The notes beneath the pieces are model-generated. The model worked only from the letters and a program-made list of their open reading frames with translations. It searched no databases and was not told the DNA's origin. A stretch of DNA of 64,000 nucleotides from an uncultured Ruminococcus sp. GTDB lineage: Bacteria; Bacillota; Clostridia; Lachnospirales; Lachnospiraceae. Made by a program: the position numbers and the translations under genes. Location: contig UQKK01000008.1 of NCBI GenBank assembly GCA_900541505.1, positions 47,700 through 111,699 on the forward strand. Direction: 5' to 3'. Shown in pieces: positions 18,304 through 26,485 of this stretch; within the stretch, counting starts at the first letter, position 1, and every line of letters begins with the position of its first letter.

Positions 18304-19027
18304 TCTGATATCCTCTCGGTGTCACCATCTTCCCCCGGATTTCTTTTGTCTGGTCGTTGCCGATGAAAACCGTGGTGAACATATCCACCGCCCTGTCCTT
18401 TAACTCTTTAAGGGTCAGCACCTCGTACGTTTCCCCTTCTCTGCCGATATTGCGGACAATCCCGCAGATTGTATCTTCCCGCTTATATTCCAGCATGCAC
18501 AGACACGCCCGCATTAAATAGTCCGCCCGCTTTTTGCTGGACGGGTTGTACAGGCAGATGACGAAATCCGCCATCGCCGCCGCTTTTAAGCGCTTCTCTA
18601 TCTTCTCCCAGGGTGTCAAAAGGTCGCTTAAACTGATGACCGCGAAATCGTGCATAAGCGGAGCTCCTAAGACTGCCGCCCCGCCGGAGGCTGCCGTGAT
18701 TCCGGGAATAACTTCGATTTGAATATCCGGGTACTCTCTGCCAATCTCATACATCAGCCCTGCCATCCCGTATATGCCCGCGTCACCGCTGCACACCATG
18801 GCGACGTCCTGCCCCTTTTTTGCCTCCTCAAACGCCATCTTACACCTCTGCGTTTCCTGGCGCATAGGCGTGGTGAGGTAGGTCTTATCCGGGAACTCCT
18901 CTTTTATCAGGTCCACATACACCGTATACCCTGTGATGACCGGACAGTGAAGGAGTGCTTTTTTTGCCTCTGCCGTCATCTGGTCTCTGGCTCCGGGTCC
19001 TAAGCCCACTACATAAATCTTACTCAT
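18296..19027 (-). CDS. cbiH: Cobalt-precorrin-3 (C17) methyltransferase
   Basis: A 243-residue SAM-dependent tetrapyrrole methylase that methylates C17 and contracts the ring in the anaerobic pathway. Motifs are YVVGLGPGARDQMT at the start and MVCSGDAGIYGMAGL, followed by GITAASGGAAVLGAPLMHDF. It overlaps cbiF by 4 bases (ATGA). The assignment rests on the family-specific CSGDAGIYGMAG block and on the order cbiL-cbiF-cbiH. Confidence 0.95.
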   Translation of the reverse strand: MSKIYVVGLGPGARDQMTAEAKKALLHCPVITGYTVYVDLIKEEFPDKTYLTTPMRQETQRCKMAFEEAKKGQDVAMVCSGDAGIYGMAGLMYEIGREYPDIQIEVIPGITAASGGAAVLGAPLMHDFAVISLSDLLTPWEKIEKRLKAAAMADFVICLYNPSSKKRADYLMRACLCMLEYKREDTICGIVRNIGREGETYEVLTLKELKDRAVDMFTTVFIGNDQTKEIRGKMVTPRGYQNV

Positions 19028-19818
19028 CCTTTGTCCTCCTCTTTTTTGACCTGTGCTTCACAGGGAATATGCGCCCTACGGTACTCCGTGGTAAACGCCG
19101 GGTTATAAAGTTCCGAGCGTCCGTACTCTCCATCTAACACCTTTCCCACTACGATGAGGGCGGTCTTGATAATCTGCTCTCTCTTCGCGGTGGCAGAGAG
19201 CTCGCAGACCTTGCAGCGGCAGACCTTCTCATCCTCCCAGGTCGCCTTGTAGACGATTGCCGCCGGGGTATCTTCCGGATATCCTCCTTCTGTCAGTGCC
19301 TGTTCTAATTCCTCTAACATCCCGGTGCTCAAGAAGATAACCATGGTCGCCTGGTGCGCGGCAAAACTTTGAATGGATTCTTTGTCCGGCATCGGCGTGC
19401 GTCCCGCCATCCTCGTGATAACAACAGACTGGGAGATACCCGGCAGTGTATACTCCGCTTCCAGAGCTGCCGCTGCCCCGCAAAAAGAGCTGACTCCCGG
19501 ACATATCTCGTAAGGGATTCCTCTCTCTTTTAAAATATCCATCTGCTCTTTTATGGCGCCGTACAGAGAAGGGTCCCCTGTGTGGAGGCGCACCGTCTTT
19601 TTGCCTTCCTTTTCCGCCTTCTCCATCACACGGATGACTTCCTCCAGCGTCATGTAGGCGCTGTTGTGAATTTCACAGTCCTCTCTGCACATTTCAAGAA
19701 GCTCGCGGTTCACCAGCGAACCCGCGTAAATGACAACATCCGCTTCCTTCAGCAGCCTTTGTCCCCGCACAGTTATCAAATCCGGTGCTCCCGGACCTGC
19801 CCCTACAAATACCACCAT
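19024..19818 (-). CDS. cbiF: Cobalt-precorrin-4 (C11) methyltransferase
   Basis: A 264-residue tetrapyrrole methylase acting at C11. It opens with VVFVGAGPGAPDLITVRG, then ADVVIYAGSLV and RLHTGDPSLYGAIKEQ, all characteristic of CbiF/CobM. GISQSVVITRMAGRTPMP is the expected substrate-loop block. It starts 38 bases after cbiL and ends overlapping cbiH. Confidence 0.96.
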   Translation of the reverse strand: MVVFVGAGPGAPDLITVRGQRLLKEADVVIYAGSLVNRELLEMCREDCEIHNSAYMTLEEVIRVMEKAEKEGKKTVRLHTGDPSLYGAIKEQMDILKERGIPYEICPGVSSFCGAAAALEAEYTLPGISQSVVITRMAGRTPMPDKESIQSFAAHQATMVIFLSTGMLEELEQALTEGGYPEDTPAAIVYKATWEDEKVCRCKVCELSATAKREQIIKTALIVVGKVLDGEYGRSELYNPAFTTEYRRAHIPCEAQVKKEEDKG

Positions 19819-19856
19819 GTCTTTCCCTCCTGTTTTTTGCCCCGCTGTCAGGACTT

Positions 19857-20597
19857 TTATCTATCCTTTATGATTGCCAGAGAATAGTATCCCGCTGTGT
19901 CCGGTATCTCCTCCACACTGGTGTAAATCCGTTCCCCCGGCATGCCGCAGTTTTCTACCATCTCCATCTCCATGCCCTTTTCTGCTGCCGCCTGTTTCAC
20001 GGCGGGCATCTGGCTTCCCGCCTTCATCAGCACCTTTGTCCCCGAATAGTGAAGCGCCTCCTCCACCCCGTAGGATGCCGGAATCACATGGAGTTCCTCT
20101 TTGTTTTCCACAAGTCCCATGTCCATGCGCGCCGCCGCCGCGCAGAAGGAGGGAACCCCCGGCACCAGCACGGTGTCATACCCTCTCTGCTTCATCCTGC
20201 CATGCACATACAGACAGGTGGAGTATACAGCCGGGTCGCCCAGTGTGATAAACACCACGTCTTTCCCCCTGTCGAGATACTCCGCCAAAGCCTCGGTATC
20301 TTCCTCATGGATTTGTTTCAATGTCTCTTTATCCTTAATCATAGGCATGGGGATGCACAATTTCCGTTTCTCCTGAAGCCCCGGAATCGCCTGCCTCGCA
20401 ATCTGATATGCCGTGCAGTTGTCAAGCCATCCCCGTATATCAGGGGTGTCCGTCTCGGCGAATACCGGATGGCGCATGGTCTTATCCGACACCGGTATGA
20501 CAAGGATATCTCCTTCCCGTATGATTCTTATCGCTTTCAGCGTCAGAAGTTCCGGGTCTCCCGGTCCCACTCCGACTCCATAAAATGTTCCCTGCAT
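19857..20597 (-). CDS. cbiL: Cobalt-precorrin-2 C20-methyltransferase
   Basis: A 246-residue methylase adding the C20 methyl group, the first methylation after cobalt insertion by CbiK. It begins GTFYGVGVGPGDPELLTLKA and carries FITLGDPAVYSTCLYV and GVPSFCAAAARM, as in CbiL/CobI. AAGGAGG lies 6-7 bases before the ATG, and 10 bases separate it from cbiD. Confidence 0.95.
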   Translation of the reverse strand: MQGTFYGVGVGPGDPELLTLKAIRIIREGDILVIPVSDKTMRHPVFAETDTPDIRGWLDNCTAYQIARQAIPGLQEKRKLCIPMPMIKDKETLKQIHEEDTEALAEYLDRGKDVVFITLGDPAVYSTCLYVHGRMKQRGYDTVLVPGVPSFCAAAARMDMGLVENKEELHVIPASYGVEEALHYSGTKVLMKAGSQMPAVKQAAAEKGMEMEMVENCGMPGERIYTSVEEIPDTAGYYSLAIIKDR

Positions 20598-20607
20598 CTG
20601 CCCCTCC

Positions 20608-21759
20608 TTATCTGTGTGTTTCTTCTGTTTGTATGTATCGGATGCGTTTGAGCACCTCGTCCGCTTTTTTTGTCTTTCCCAGGATTCCGTCTTCCGTGGA
20701 AAATACGATTGCCTCCGCCTTTACCTTTCCCTGACAGCGATGGTTTAAGTGAAATTCGATACGCTCCATGACAGTTTCCATGACTGCGGGCAAAAGCCCT
20801 TCTGTTTTGAGAATCTCCACCGCCTCTGTGGTCGTGATACACTGGAAAATCCGCCCTACCGTCTCTCTGTCTGCCCCCGACAGCGCCGCGTGGGATGCAA
20901 ACACTTCCATCCGGCAGTCCGCCTGCCGGGAATGGGTGTTCATGACCCCGGCTGCCAGCTTGATGAGTTTCCCCACGTGCCCGATAAGCAGCACAGATTC
21001 CATGCCAAGATGAACGGCGTCATCTAACGCCTCCCCAATGTAGTTGCTGCACTTGACCGCCAGATTTCCGTTGTAGTTCAGTTTCTCCGCGAGGAAATCG
21101 CTGCCGTAGTTTCCCGGCACCAGGTAGCAGGAGGGGTATCCGTTTTCCTTTAACATCTTCATCTCCAGAAAAATGGTGTCCGTCAATGCCTTCTCACTCA
21201 TGGGCTCCACAATCCCGCTTGTCCCTAGCACGGAGATACCGCCCTCTATGCCAAGCCGGGGATTGAAGGTGCGTGCTGCCAGTGCTTTTCCCTCCGGGAT
21301 GGAGATGACAATGCGAAGACCTCCCGTATATCCCGCCTCCCTGCACACTTCCTGAGCCTCTCTTAAAATCATCTGCCGGGGCACTTTGTTGATGGCAGCC
21401 TCGCCGGGTTTTTGCTCCAGTCCTTTTCTCGTCACCCTGCCGACACCCTCGCCGCCGTCCAGTGTGATTCCATTCTCGTCTGTCCGCTCTGCCTTCGCGA
21501 AAACGAAAATCCCATCCGTCACATCCGGGTCGTCCCCGCTGTATTTTTGCACTGCGCACTTGACAAATTTTTCTGTCCTCTGAATCGATTCCACGTCCAG
21601 ATAGAGAAGGATTCCCTTGGGAGTCAGAAGTTTGACCTGCCGTATCTCCTCCCCAAAAAGCAGCATACGGACCGCTGCCTTGGAAGCGGCAGCCGCACAG
21701 CTCCCGGTCGTATATCCAAATTTAAGACCTTCTTTTGTCTGCCCGATATCGTATGCCAC
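20608..21759 (-). CDS. cbiD: Cobalt-precorrin-5B C1-methyltransferase
   Basis: A 383-residue enzyme that methylates C1 in the anaerobic route. Clear features are LKFGYTTGSCAAAASKAA at the N-terminus, VPRQMI, and HVGKLIKLAAGVMNTHSR in the C-terminal half. The start was set at GTG 21759, which has AGGAGGAG at 5-8 bases and gives the standard N-terminus. The frame stays open upstream to 21843, but that extension covers the inverted boundary repeat and lacks family similarity. Confidence 0.94.
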   Translation of the reverse strand: MAYDIGQTKEGLKFGYTTGSCAAAASKAAVRMLLFGEEIRQVKLLTPKGILLYLDVESIQRTEKFVKCAVQKYSGDDPDVTDGIFVFAKAERTDENGITLDGGEGVGRVTRKGLEQKPGEAAINKVPRQMILREAQEVCREAGYTGGLRIVISIPEGKALAARTFNPRLGIEGGISVLGTSGIVEPMSEKALTDTIFLEMKMLKENGYPSCYLVPGNYGSDFLAEKLNYNGNLAVKCSNYIGEALDDAVHLGMESVLLIGHVGKLIKLAAGVMNTHSRQADCRMEVFASHAALSGADRETVGRIFQCITTTEAVEILKTEGLLPAVMETVMERIEFHLNHRCQGKVKAEAIVFSTEDGILGKTKKADEVLKRIRYIQTEETHR

Positions 21760-21800
21760 GTTCTCCTCCTTTTTCCTGCCTCTTGCTTGCCGCGCAGCCC

Positions 21801-21845
21801 AGTGTACTGTCGCACCAACTTTCAGTATAATGAGACAGTACACCA
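21801..21845. repeat. Cob-operon boundary motif, inverted pair (copy c)
   Basis: AGTGTACTGTC (21801-21811) faces its inverse GACAGTACAC (21834-21843) across 22 bases. The right arm reads ATGAGACAGTACACCAG, one base different from copies a and d. The pair lies between the cbiK stop and the cbiD start and could form a 10 bp stem in RNA. No U-run follows, so it is not a standard terminator. Confidence 0.75.
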
Positions 21846-21849
21846 GGAA

Positions 21850-22623
21850 TTACAGTACATCCTCGATATGCTCTAAAATAAGGTTCTGGATTCCTTCCAT
21901 CTCCCCCAAGCCTTTTATGATTGCCCTGACTTCGTAGCCTTCCTCTTTTAACTCACTCATCCAGGAATCTTCTTCCCCTGCCATGTCATTTTTGGCGTGG
22001 TCTCCTGCCACAATCATAAACGGCATGAGCAGCACTTTCTTTTTCCCGGATATGCGAAGCTTTGTTATGACATTCTTAAGCTCCGGAAAGCTCTCCACGG
22101 TTCCCACTAACACCTGCTGATAGCCCAGCTCATGGAAGGTATATTCCAGTGTGGGGTATGCGGAGTTGGCGTGATGTTCCGTGCCGTGCCCCATGAGCAC
22201 CAGCATCTCATCCTCCGCCACATCTACTTCCGCCATCACAGCGTGGATGGCTTTTTTATAGTCATCCACACTGCTGAGCACCGGTTTTCCCACCTTGATT
22301 TTCTGAAACCGGTCCATATACTCCATGATGTCCTCCATCATGCGGTCGTTCTCAATGCCGTTGATGATGTGGGTGGGCTGTACGATGACCCGCTCCACAC
22401 CTTCCTGTGCCAGACGCCCAAGGGCTTCCTTTACATTGTCCACCGCGAGGTCCTCGGTGCGCTTTAATTTGTTGATAATCATCTGGCTGGTAAATGCCCG
22501 CACCACCCGGTAATCCGGAAACGACTGTGCAATCCGCCTCTCGATTGCCCCGATGGTCTTCTCCAGTGTATCTAAGTGACTGGTGCCGAAGCTGACTGTC
22601 AGGATTGCCTTTTTTTCATTCAT
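21850..22623 (-). CDS. cbiK: Sirohydrochlorin cobaltochelatase, CbiK type
   Basis: A 257-residue class II chelatase that inserts Co2+ into sirohydrochlorin and so commits the pathway to the cobalt-early anaerobic branch. Features are AILTVSFGTSHLDT at the start, QPTHIINGIEND, and LVLMGHGTEHHANSAY with the metal-binding histidines, followed by MPFMIVAGDHAKNDMAG. It directly follows cbiO, so cobalt import and insertion are co-encoded. No signal peptide is seen, so the enzyme is cytosolic. Confidence 0.95.
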   Translation of the reverse strand: MNEKKAILTVSFGTSHLDTLEKTIGAIERRIAQSFPDYRVVRAFTSQMIINKLKRTEDLAVDNVKEALGRLAQEGVERVIVQPTHIINGIENDRMMEDIMEYMDRFQKIKVGKPVLSSVDDYKKAIHAVMAEVDVAEDEMLVLMGHGTEHHANSAYPTLEYTFHELGYQQVLVGTVESFPELKNVITKLRISGKKKVLLMPFMIVAGDHAKNDMAGEEDSWMSELKEEGYEVRAIIKGLGEMEGIQNLILEHIEDVL

Positions 22624-23490
22624 TTATTCCTTATCTCCTTTCAGGATATAGTCTTTTAATTCTTCCATGGACGCCAGAGGGGTGAGTGTACCGTCAAGCC
22701 TTCCGCCTTTTGTGAGCGCCTCAAACATGGTCAGCACTGCAGGAGGAGCCAGATTGGTCTTTTTAAGCGCCTCTCTATCTGCGCAGACCTCCAAAGGGGT
22801 TCCCTCTTTTAAGACTTTTCCCCCGCACATGAGCACCATCCGGTCCGCCCACTCATAGGCATAGTCTATATCGTGGGTCGCCATCAGCACCGTGATGCCC
22901 TCCTTTGTCATGTCCTCCACTGCCCGGTTGACTTCCTCCACATGCTTTGCGTCCAGCGCCGCTGCCGGTTCATCTAAGATAACCACCTCCGGGTGCATGA
23001 CCAGAATGTCCGCGATGGACACCATCTTTTTCTGCCCGCCGCTCAAAGCGTGGGTAGGGCGGTCCTTGAGACTTGAAATGCCGAATCTCTCGATAATCTG
23101 GTCCACCTCCCGCCTCGCCTCTTCCTCGGATACTCCCATGTTCAGGATTCCGAAAGAAATTTCCTGGTACACGTCCGCAAAAAACAACTGACTGTCCGGG
23201 TCCTGGAAGACGATTCCCACTTTCTTTCGCAGAGATAAAAGTCCCTTACGGCTGTAATCAACTGCCTCTCCATTCAGCCTGACCTGCCCCTTCTCTGGTC
23301 TTAATATCCCATTTAAGCACAGGAAAAAAGTTGATTTTCCGGAGCCGTTGGCACCTAAAAAGGCGACCTTCTCTCCTCTGGCGATTTTTAGGTTCACCCC
23401 ATTCAAAGAGGGCGTTTCATTCTCCTCATATTTATAGTAGAGATTTTCTGCCTCTAATATCCATTCTTGTTTCATTTTCGTATACTCCAA
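22624..23490 (-). CDS. cbiO: Cobalt ECF transporter ATP-binding protein
   Basis: A 288-residue ATPase of the CbiMNQO cobalt importer. Walker A is GANGSGKST, signature ALSGGQKK and Walker B VVILDEPAAALD, with LMATHDIDYA as H-loop. It overlaps cbiQ by 19 bases. An internal ATG five codons in is an alternative start. Confidence 0.96.
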   Translation of the reverse strand: MEYTKMKQEWILEAENLYYKYEENETPSLNGVNLKIARGEKVAFLGANGSGKSTFFLCLNGILRPEKGQVRLNGEAVDYSRKGLLSLRKKVGIVFQDPDSQLFFADVYQEISFGILNMGVSEEEARREVDQIIERFGISSLKDRPTHALSGGQKKMVSIADILVMHPEVVILDEPAAALDAKHVEEVNRAVEDMTKEGITVLMATHDIDYAYEWADRMVLMCGGKVLKEGTPLEVCADREALKKTNLAPPAVLTMFEALTKGGRLDGTLTPLASMEELKDYILKGDKE

Positions 23491-24251
23491 CTTAAGACCA
23501 TCAGCGCTAACAGAACTGCCTCAAAGAGGACGATACCGGCTATCTCTTTTGCCTTTGCCGGATAACTTTTACGAAGCACACGGATTTTTCCGTCATAGCC
23601 TCTGGCTTCCATGGCATCGTACAGCGCGTTGGAGCGCTTCATGGCGCGGATAAAAAGAACCGCGCCCATGCTGCCGAAGGATTTCACAGAAGTCCGAAAA
23701 TCTTTATTGCCAAGTCTGGAGTGCTGTGCCGTCGTAATCTCGGAAGCAGTCTCCATCAGAAGAAAGATGAAACGGTAAATCAACAGCATAAGCTCCGTCA
23801 GCAATGCCGGACAGTGTAATCTGGAAAGCACTCCCAAGATATCCGTCATCGTTGTATTAAGTGACAGAAAATACAGGCAGGAAACCGCCGCCAGCGCCGT
23901 CAGTATCAGCCGCAGTCCAAGCCACAGCGACGAAACGCTCCCTGTGATATACCATTCCCCCACCGGGATGGCGAAGGCATCCAACGGCGTCTCTGTGATA
24001 TTTACAAGAATTGCCAGTGTCCCCAGCAGCAAAAACGCACTCGGTATTCGCAGCAGTCTGACATACAAATTGATAGAAATTTTCCCTTTTTTCACCGTCA
24101 GAAATGTATTCACCGCTAAAGCGGCAGCCGCCACCAAAAAGGAGCGGCTGATGACACAGAAAAACAGTGTGATGACAGCAAACGCGAATTTCTCTTCTGC
24201 ATTTACATATCGGAGCGCTGAGCGATAACAGAGCTTATCAATCAGAATCAT
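23472..24251 (-). CDS. cbiQ: Cobalt ECF transporter permease T component
   Basis: A 259-residue membrane protein with an N-terminal RSALRYVNAEEK segment typical of CbiQ, about five to six hydrophobic helices, and the cytoplasmic coupling motifs near SNALYDAMEARGYDG that contact CbiO. It transmits ATP hydrolysis to the CbiM binding component. Start overlaps cbiN by 4 bases. Confidence 0.95.
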   Translation of the reverse strand: MILIDKLCYRSALRYVNAEEKFAFAVITLFFCVISRSFLVAAAALAVNTFLTVKKGKISINLYVRLLRIPSAFLLLGTLAILVNITETPLDAFAIPVGEWYITGSVSSLWLGLRLILTALAAVSCLYFLSLNTTMTDILGVLSRLHCPALLTELMLLIYRFIFLLMETASEITTAQHSRLGNKDFRTSVKSFGSMGAVLFIRAMKRSNALYDAMEARGYDGKIRVLRKSYPAKAKEIAGIVLFEAVLLALMVLSWSIRK

Positions 24252-24574
24252 ACCTGCTCACCGTTCTCCTCGTTCTTCATCCACTTTTTTCTCTCCACAA
24301 ATCTTCCCATCAAAAAGGCGATGATTCCCACGCCTATCCCTGTCTGCACACAGAAGATGAGACTCTCTACCTCTCCCGGAAGTTCTCCGTTCAGCGCGGT
24401 CTCAAGGACCGGAGTGAACCATGGTGTGTATTCCCCGTGGATTTCCTCCACCATGACACTTCCCGCGTCATCCGAGCCGCCGAACTCTGCCCCTTTTAAG
24501 GCGAACAGCGGTATGACCGCGATAAGGACTGCCGCAACCAATAATGCGATAACTGTCTTTTTATTTTTACTCAT
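24248..24574 (-). CDS. cbiN: Cobalt transport protein CbiN
   Basis: A 108-residue protein with two transmembrane helices flanking an external loop that contains GAEFGGSDDAG. CbiN is needed with CbiM for cobalt specificity and transport. It overlaps cbiM by 8 bases and cbiQ by 4, as usual for cbiMNQO operons. Confidence 0.95.
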   Translation of the reverse strand: MSKNKKTVIALLVAAVLIAVIPLFALKGAEFGGSDDAGSVMVEEIHGEYTPWFTPVLETALNGELPGEVESLIFCVQTGIGVGIIAFLMGRFVERKKWMKNEENGEQV

Positions 24575-25325
24575 GGACGTTTCCTCCCTTCAGAAAACCG
24601 ATGGATTTCAATTCCGGTTTCGCGTAAGTCTCCAGACCGATTACAATGACAACGGTCAAAAGCCCTTCAATGACCGCCAGCGGAAGCTGGGTCGGTGCGA
24701 AGACACCCAGGAATTTCACTGCGGAAGCTGCCACACCGCCCGCCTCTGACGGGTAAGCAAGGGCGAGCTGGATACTCGTCACACAGTAGGTGAACAAATC
24801 TCCCAGAAATGCCGCCAGAAAGACGCTTACTTTCCGGTTCACCCCGCATTTACCGCAGAGTTTATAGATTCCGAAAGATACCAAAGGTCCCGCCACTGCC
24901 ATGGAAAAGGTGTTGGCTCCCAGTGTCGTCAATCCTCCGTGCGCTAAAAGCACTGCCTGGAAAATCAGCACAATAATACCCAGGATGCTCACCGCCGCAG
25001 GTCCGAATAAAATCGCTCCCAGACCTGTCCCTGTCATATGGGAACAGCTTCCCGTCACAGACGGAATTTTAAGCGATGAGATCACGAAGATGAACGCTCC
25101 CGACATAGCAATCAGTGTGATAATTCTCCTGTCTTCATTCAGTTTCTTTTTCAGCGAGAAAAATCCGGCTGCCAGAAATGGCAGGCAGATAACTCCCCAG
25201 GCGATACAATACCCCGCCGGGAGATATCCCTCCATGATGTGCATTGCGTTAGAAATCGGTGCCACAGCAAAAAGCACCGCGAAAGCCGTCAAAGCTTTCA
25301 GTGTGATGTTTTCTTTTTTTGACAT
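24567..25325 (-). CDS. cbiM: Cobalt ECF transporter substrate-binding component CbiM
   Basis: A 252-residue polytopic membrane protein that captures Co2+. The metal-site signature MHIMEGYLPAGYC follows a leader-like hydrophobic stretch; in CbiM the N-terminal Met-His pair of the mature form ligates cobalt. LKIPSVTGSCSHMTGTGLGA is also diagnostic. The ATG at 25325 was chosen over 25364 because AAGGAAGGAG lies just upstream. It is the first gene under the riboswitch. Confidence 0.95.
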   Translation of the reverse strand: MSKKENITLKALTAFAVLFAVAPISNAMHIMEGYLPAGYCIAWGVICLPFLAAGFFSLKKKLNEDRRIITLIAMSGAFIFVISSLKIPSVTGSCSHMTGTGLGAILFGPAAVSILGIIVLIFQAVLLAHGGLTTLGANTFSMAVAGPLVSFGIYKLCGKCGVNRKVSVFLAAFLGDLFTYCVTSIQLALAYPSEAGGVAASAVKFLGVFAPTQLPLAVIEGLLTVVIVIGLETYAKPELKSIGFLKGGNVHE

Positions 25326-25474
25326 TTTGCTCTCCTTCCTTTCTTCTCTCCTATCCTCAAACATATTTGATAAGAGAATGCTGCTTGTCTTGAAATATTC
25401 CAGGCAGCCGCAGAAAAAGAGCCTGCAGCATACACCCGGTCATATTCCCGTAACCTCCCAAATCCATTTAAAAG

Positions 25475-25640
25475 TGAATCTTCTGACTTAAGCCTCAAAA
25501 CGCAGCCGCTCCGCCTTCCCATAAATGACTTTACAGTGGCATATTGAAGCGCCGCTAAGCTAATACAGCAACGGGTATTGTGCAGGATTCTCACCTGACT
25601 TCCTCCGCCTGTCCTGTTTTAAGACAGGCTGTCTTTTAAA
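25475..25640 (-). promoter_or_regulatory. Cobalamin riboswitch
   Basis: On the minus strand the leader of cbiM contains GGAAGTCAGGTGAGAATCC, then ATGCCACTG, GGGAAGGCGG and AAGTCAGAAGAT in the order of the adenosylcobalamin aptamer core. A hairpin near the 5-prime side (CCTGTCTTAAAACAGG) precedes it. About 150 bases of leader lie between the aptamer and cbiM, with a GCTGCAG/CTGCGGC hairpin but no clear U-tract terminator, so the off-mechanism is not evident. It should repress cbiM and the downstream cob genes when B12 is plentiful. Confidence 0.92.
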
Positions 25641-25665
25641 TGTATGCCGGATTTGGGCATATCCT

Positions 25666-25701
25666 GTGTACTGCGTTATTTGCCATGAGACAGTACACTA
25701 G
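25666..25701. repeat. Cob-operon boundary motif, inverted pair (copy d)
   Basis: GTGTACTG (25666-25673) and its inverse CAGTACAC (25691-25698) flank 17 bases. The right arm ATGAGACAGTACACTAG (25685-25701) is identical over 17 bases to the reverse complement of copy a. It overlaps the stop codon of cobO (TAG) and separates cobO from the riboswitch. Confidence 0.75.
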
Positions 25702-26225
25702 TATTCTATGCCTTTGCGGGCATGAATCCCTCTGTCAAAAGGATGTTTGACTTTGCGTATCTCGGACACGTAATCCGCCAGCGCGAGCAGCTCCTCATCC
25801 GGGTCCCTCCCGGTGAGAACCACTTCTAACTCTTCCGGTCTCTCCTTAAGAAACGTGACAACTTCTTCTGGCGGAAGCAGACGGTAGCGAAGCGCTGCCA
25901 TACACTCATCCATGACCAGCATATCGTACGCGCCGCTTTCTGCCTTCTCCTTCAGTGTCCTCCACAGTCTGAAGTACATGTCCTTAGCTTCTGCTTTCTC
26001 CGCCTCACTAAGCGTCCAGAAAAAACCGAAGGATTTCTCCACAGGCAGTACCTCAATCTGTGGAATCTGCCTCAAGATTTTCAGCTCACCGGATTTTTCA
26101 TCCTTTAAAAAGCGCGCAAACAGGACCTTCTTCCCACTTCCCGCGGCACGTACCGCAAGCCCGGTGGCAGCCGTTGTCTTGCCTTTGCCATCTCCGCAAT
26201 ATATGTGTAAAAGTCCTCTCTGCAT
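25698..26225 (-). CDS. cobO: Corrinoid adenosyltransferase
   Basis: A 175-residue CobA/CobO-family enzyme that transfers the adenosyl group of ATP to Co(I) corrinoids. The P-loop is YCGDGKGKTTAATG (9-22), and LVMDECMAAL and VLTGRDPDEE are family blocks. It is first in the minus-strand series, with its own promoter, and lies upstream of the riboswitch, so it may escape the B12 control acting on the other genes. Confidence 0.94.
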   Translation of the reverse strand: MQRGLLHIYCGDGKGKTTAATGLAVRAAGSGKKVLFARFLKDEKSGELKILRQIPQIEVLPVEKSFGFFWTLSEAEKAEAKDMYFRLWRTLKEKAESGAYDMLVMDECMAALRYRLLPPEEVVTFLKERPEELEVVLTGRDPDEELLALADYVSEIRKVKHPFDRGIHARKGIEY

Positions 26226-26257
26226 AAGCCTTCACCTCAAACATTGGAATCCGTATT

Positions 26258-26286
26258 ATTTTAGCACATGAGGGCTGACAAGTAAA
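26258..26286 (-). promoter_or_regulatory. Promoter of cobO
   Basis: On the minus strand TTTACT (26286-26281), a 17-base spacer and TAAAAT (26263-26258) form a plausible vegetative promoter 33 bases before the cobO start. The -35 box lies inside the inverted repeat GGCTGAC/GTCAGCC (about 26273-26294). On the plus strand that repeat is followed by TTTTTT. The rest of 26300-26485 holds no recognisable gene. Confidence 0.55.
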
Positions 26287-26485
26287 GTCAGCCTGGATTT
26301 TTTGCCGTCCCAACAGCAGCATGGTTTTTCCCTTCCCAACAGGTCTTTAGCGCCCTTCCTGTAAAACCTGTAACTCTATTGCCTTAAAAAGCAATATTTA
26401 TAAGTCAATCAGCAATATCCGCGCAAAACAATCACCCTATACACGTTATAATTCAATTATCATTATGATACAGGAGGTAATAAAA

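Noticed and set aside
21760..21843. N-terminal extension of cbiD
   Set aside because: It translates the inverted boundary repeat; GTG at 21759 has a better ribosome site and gives the family N-terminus.
25298..25594. Open frame of 98 codons upstream of cbiM
   Set aside because: It lies over the cobalamin riboswitch and its protein has no family features.
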